Virus record (IMG/VR): IMGVR_UViG_3300027852_000155
Location: 1 to 26,484 of that record
Length of the DNA: 26,484 bases
Origin: a virus
Reading direction: 5' to 3' (one strand)
Shown here: piece after piece, positions 24,690 through 26,484 of the stretch
Layout of the letters: each line of letters begins with the position of its first letter
Position numbering within the stretch: the first letter of the stretch is position 1
Position numbers and translations under genes: made by a program
The notes under the pieces: generated by a model
The model's database searches: none
What the model saw: only the letters and a program-made list of their open reading frames with translations
What the model was told of the DNA's origin: nothing

Positions 24690-26484
24690 CCGTCACATTG
24701 CTGGATAGAAACATTGTTGATGAGGCTGTCGATACGACACCGACCGCCGAGGGGATTAAGGTTCGTGAGGTCAACGGAGCGGTGCGGACTTTCCCATACA
24801 CGGCCGCGTTAGATTATGGATCAGCAATCATCTATGAAAATGGCGCGATTGAATTTGACGATGGCGGGGATGCGTCGGGACTTCCTGCGGCAGGTGCCAC
24901 AAAGAGGATGGGAACATTCACCGTCAAGGTTTGGGATGGGGCTTTAACTCAAGCCGTCGCTGCCGACATCAATGTTGACGTGGATGGCGCGAACACAGCT
25001 ACCGCGCCTTCGCCGTTCTCAGTGGCATCGCTGACCGTGTCGACCGAAGCCTCGACCAACGGTGATCAGATTGGGATTGACGTGTTAAGCCTGCCTTCGG
25101 ATGGCGGCTCTGCGATATTGGAAATCAAATTCAAGGTGAATGGCGGGGCGACGCAAACCCTGACTGGCACAGGCACCGGCAAGCGGCTGGTCACAGTTCT
25201 GGCAGAAACCCTATCTTCGGTTGAAATCTGGCTGACCAATGCGGTTGGCGATAGCCTGACCTACACCGCGCCGAGCGTGACGCCGACCAAGACCGGCACC
25301 GGCTTTCCAACGGCGCACACCAGCGTTGCCGATGCGTCTGCACTTAATACGCTGATGAACATTTTGGAGGGTGATTATGATGGCACTGTTGCGGCCTATG
25401 GCGGCACAGCGGGGCAACCATTCATTATTGATCTGGATAGTGGGGCCTACGATAGCGCCACGCTATCAAGCCGGGTATTTGACCACTTGGTAACTATACG
25501 GGCCACAGATCAGGCAGGCGGTGCAACCCTTTCAAATACGACATTGAACGACAGTTCAAATATGCGCCTGAGCCATTTTGCCGTTACCGGGTCAGGATCG
25601 GGGCGAACGTTCACGATTGGCGGCGGGTGTTCCAATGTTCAGGTTGAATACACGCGCGTTCTTTGCCACCCAACAGCCGGGCAGCTATCAACGGGTAGCG
25701 TCAAATATGGGTGCAGCGTCGATAGAACGGTTGGCGGTGGTGCGCGTCCTGTAAATTGCGGGTTTAACCATTGCGACATTCAACGCGCGGGCAGCAACCT
25801 GCTATTTCTGCGTCAATGTGATAATTTTTCAGCCGTGGGTAACGTGTTCAATCACGGCGGCGCTGATGATATCCAAGCCAAGGATTGCAACATTGGATTG
25901 ATTGATCTGATGTGGGGTTCCACTAATCACCAAAACCCGTCAGGCGCGCATATGGATGGCGTTCAGCTTACCCGTGACAGCACAACCTTGCTTGGGTGCA
26001 ATAAGATCACATGGTCCCGCAGCGTTATTGCTGATTGGAACAACCCGACGCCAACGGCCAAGCCCTACCGTCAGAATATTTTCGGCACGATTGGGCACAC
26101 AAACATTACGATCAACAACGTGATTGTTGTCGGTGGCAACACCAACGGCGTGAACGTGGTTGGTTCTGGCTATGATGTGCAGAATTGCGATTTCATATTC
26201 ATGCGCGATATCGTCAACACATGGGGAACCACTCACACGGGAATTACCGGCTCGGCATCGGGCACGTTTAACAACAATGTCGAGCGCCTTAATTCGGGCG
26301 GCAAAGCCGGATCGTTGCTGTTGTCATATAGCGCAGTTGATCCGGCGTCCTACGAGGCGCTTTATGGCGATGCTCGGGTTGGCGGTGAGGCTTGGGAATG
26401 CATGGGGCTTGGCGGCGATGCGAGCGAGTTGAAGCCGCCTTCTGGGGCTGACACGCATTGGTCATTTGGCGGCACCAAGAAGGG
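24686..26484 (+). CDS. Right-handed beta-helix tailspike (3' partial)
   Basis: The frame from ATG 24686 stays open to the right edge (599 residues visible). The first about 210 residues are beta-sandwich-like, with TFTVKVWDGALTQAVAAD and an Ig-like stretch (VASLTVSTEASTNGDQIGID). From about residue 210 the sequence shows short repeating strands with Asn, Gly and Cys turns, such as LSHFAVTGSGSGRTFTIGGG, NHCDIQRAGSNLLFLRQCDN and TNITINNVIVVGGNTNGVNV. This is the pattern of a pectate-lyase-like parallel beta-helix. HMDGVQ (422-427) sits where carbohydrate-active beta-helix proteins often have conserved polar residues. It probably binds and perhaps cuts host polysaccharide; enzyme activity is not shown. 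It has several cysteines in the helix region. It overlaps the previous gene by 4 bases, and AACAGGAG lies just upstream. Confidence 0.75.
   Translation, partial: MTVTLLDRNIVDEAVDTTPTAEGIKVREVNGAVRTFPYTAALDYGSAIIYENGAIEFDDGGDASGLPAAGATKRMGTFTVKVWDGALTQAVAADINVDVDGANTATAPSPFSVASLTVSTEASTNGDQIGIDVLSLPSDGGSAILEIKFKVNGGATQTLTGTGTGKRLVTVLAETLSSVEIWLTNAVGDSLTYTAPSVTPTKTGTGFPTAHTSVADASALNTLMNILEGDYDGTVAAYGGTAGQPFIIDLDSGAYDSATLSSRVFDHLVTIRATDQAGGATLSNTTLNDSSNMRLSHFAVTGSGSGRTFTIGGGCSNVQVEYTRVLCHPTAGQLSTGSVKYGCSVDRTVGGGARPVNCGFNHCDIQRAGSNLLFLRQCDNFSAVGNVFNHGGADDIQAKDCNIGLIDLMWGSTNHQNPSGAHMDGVQLTRDSTTLLGCNKITWSRSVIADWNNPTPTAKPYRQNIFGTIGHTNITINNVIVVGGNTNGVNVVGSGYDVQNCDFIFMRDIVNTWGTTHTGITGSASGTFNNNVERLNSGGKAGSLLLSYSAVDPASYEALYGDARVGGEAWECMGLGGDASELKPPSGADTHWSFGGTKK

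Noticed and set aside
1-26484. CRISPR array, insertion sequence, integrase or attachment sites
   Set aside because: No regularly spaced repeats, transposase or recombinase frames, or terminal inverted repeats were seen on either strand.

Overview
The window is a late (virion structure and DNA packaging) region of a tailed phage or prophage whose head and packaging genes follow the order of Salmonella phage P22: small terminase, large terminase, portal, scaffold, coat, gp4-like tail factor, gp10-like stabilisation protein, ejection proteins, then tail fibre or spike genes. A short-tailed (podovirus) particle is therefore the most likely product. All supported genes lie on the + strand, are tightly packed, and often overlap by 1-20 bases, so they are probably translated from long shared transcripts. 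No bacterial genes, integrase, repressor, tRNA or attachment site are visible, so a lytic phage cannot be told from a prophage. By eye the base composition is moderately GC-rich and the protein style resembles phages of alphaproteobacteria (possibly Rhodobacterales); this host guess is weak.

Region by region. 1-760: the end of a DUF1376-type phage replication protein, cut by the left edge. 754-1800: an accessory cassette of five small genes behind a candidate sigma-70-like promoter. Two encode single-span membrane mini-proteins, two are unknown, and the last looks like a DUF2829/Tad2 family protein, a family that sequesters signalling nucleotides of the bacterial Thoeris defence. 1846-3706: terminase pair. 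3767-8214: portal, scaffold and coat, closed by a hairpin terminator at 8229-8259. 8280-10807: connector and tail-completion proteins. 10807-13268: two small unknown genes and two candidate ejection proteins.

13265-19648 encodes a 2127-residue polyvalent protein. It combines N-terminal tandem repeats, a hydrophobic helical region, a lysozyme-like domain, an inorganic-pyrophosphatase-like domain with its acidic motif intact, an HExxH zinc metallopeptidase and a C-terminal LPD38-like region. Its position suggests it is packaged and injected with the DNA: the lysozyme would open the wall, and the other enzymes could act in the new host.

19645-26484: the host-recognition end. It holds a fibre with a head-binding domain, a small secreted-looking beta-rich protein, a small beta-sandwich-like protein, a 924-residue modular adhesin, a 64-residue fragment-like gene sharing a linker motif with that adhesin, and a right-handed beta-helix tailspike that runs off the right edge. 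The most noteworthy items are the Tad2-like gene, the giant polyvalent protein and the mosaic adhesin region. No lysis cassette and no clear P22 gp26-type tail needle were found.
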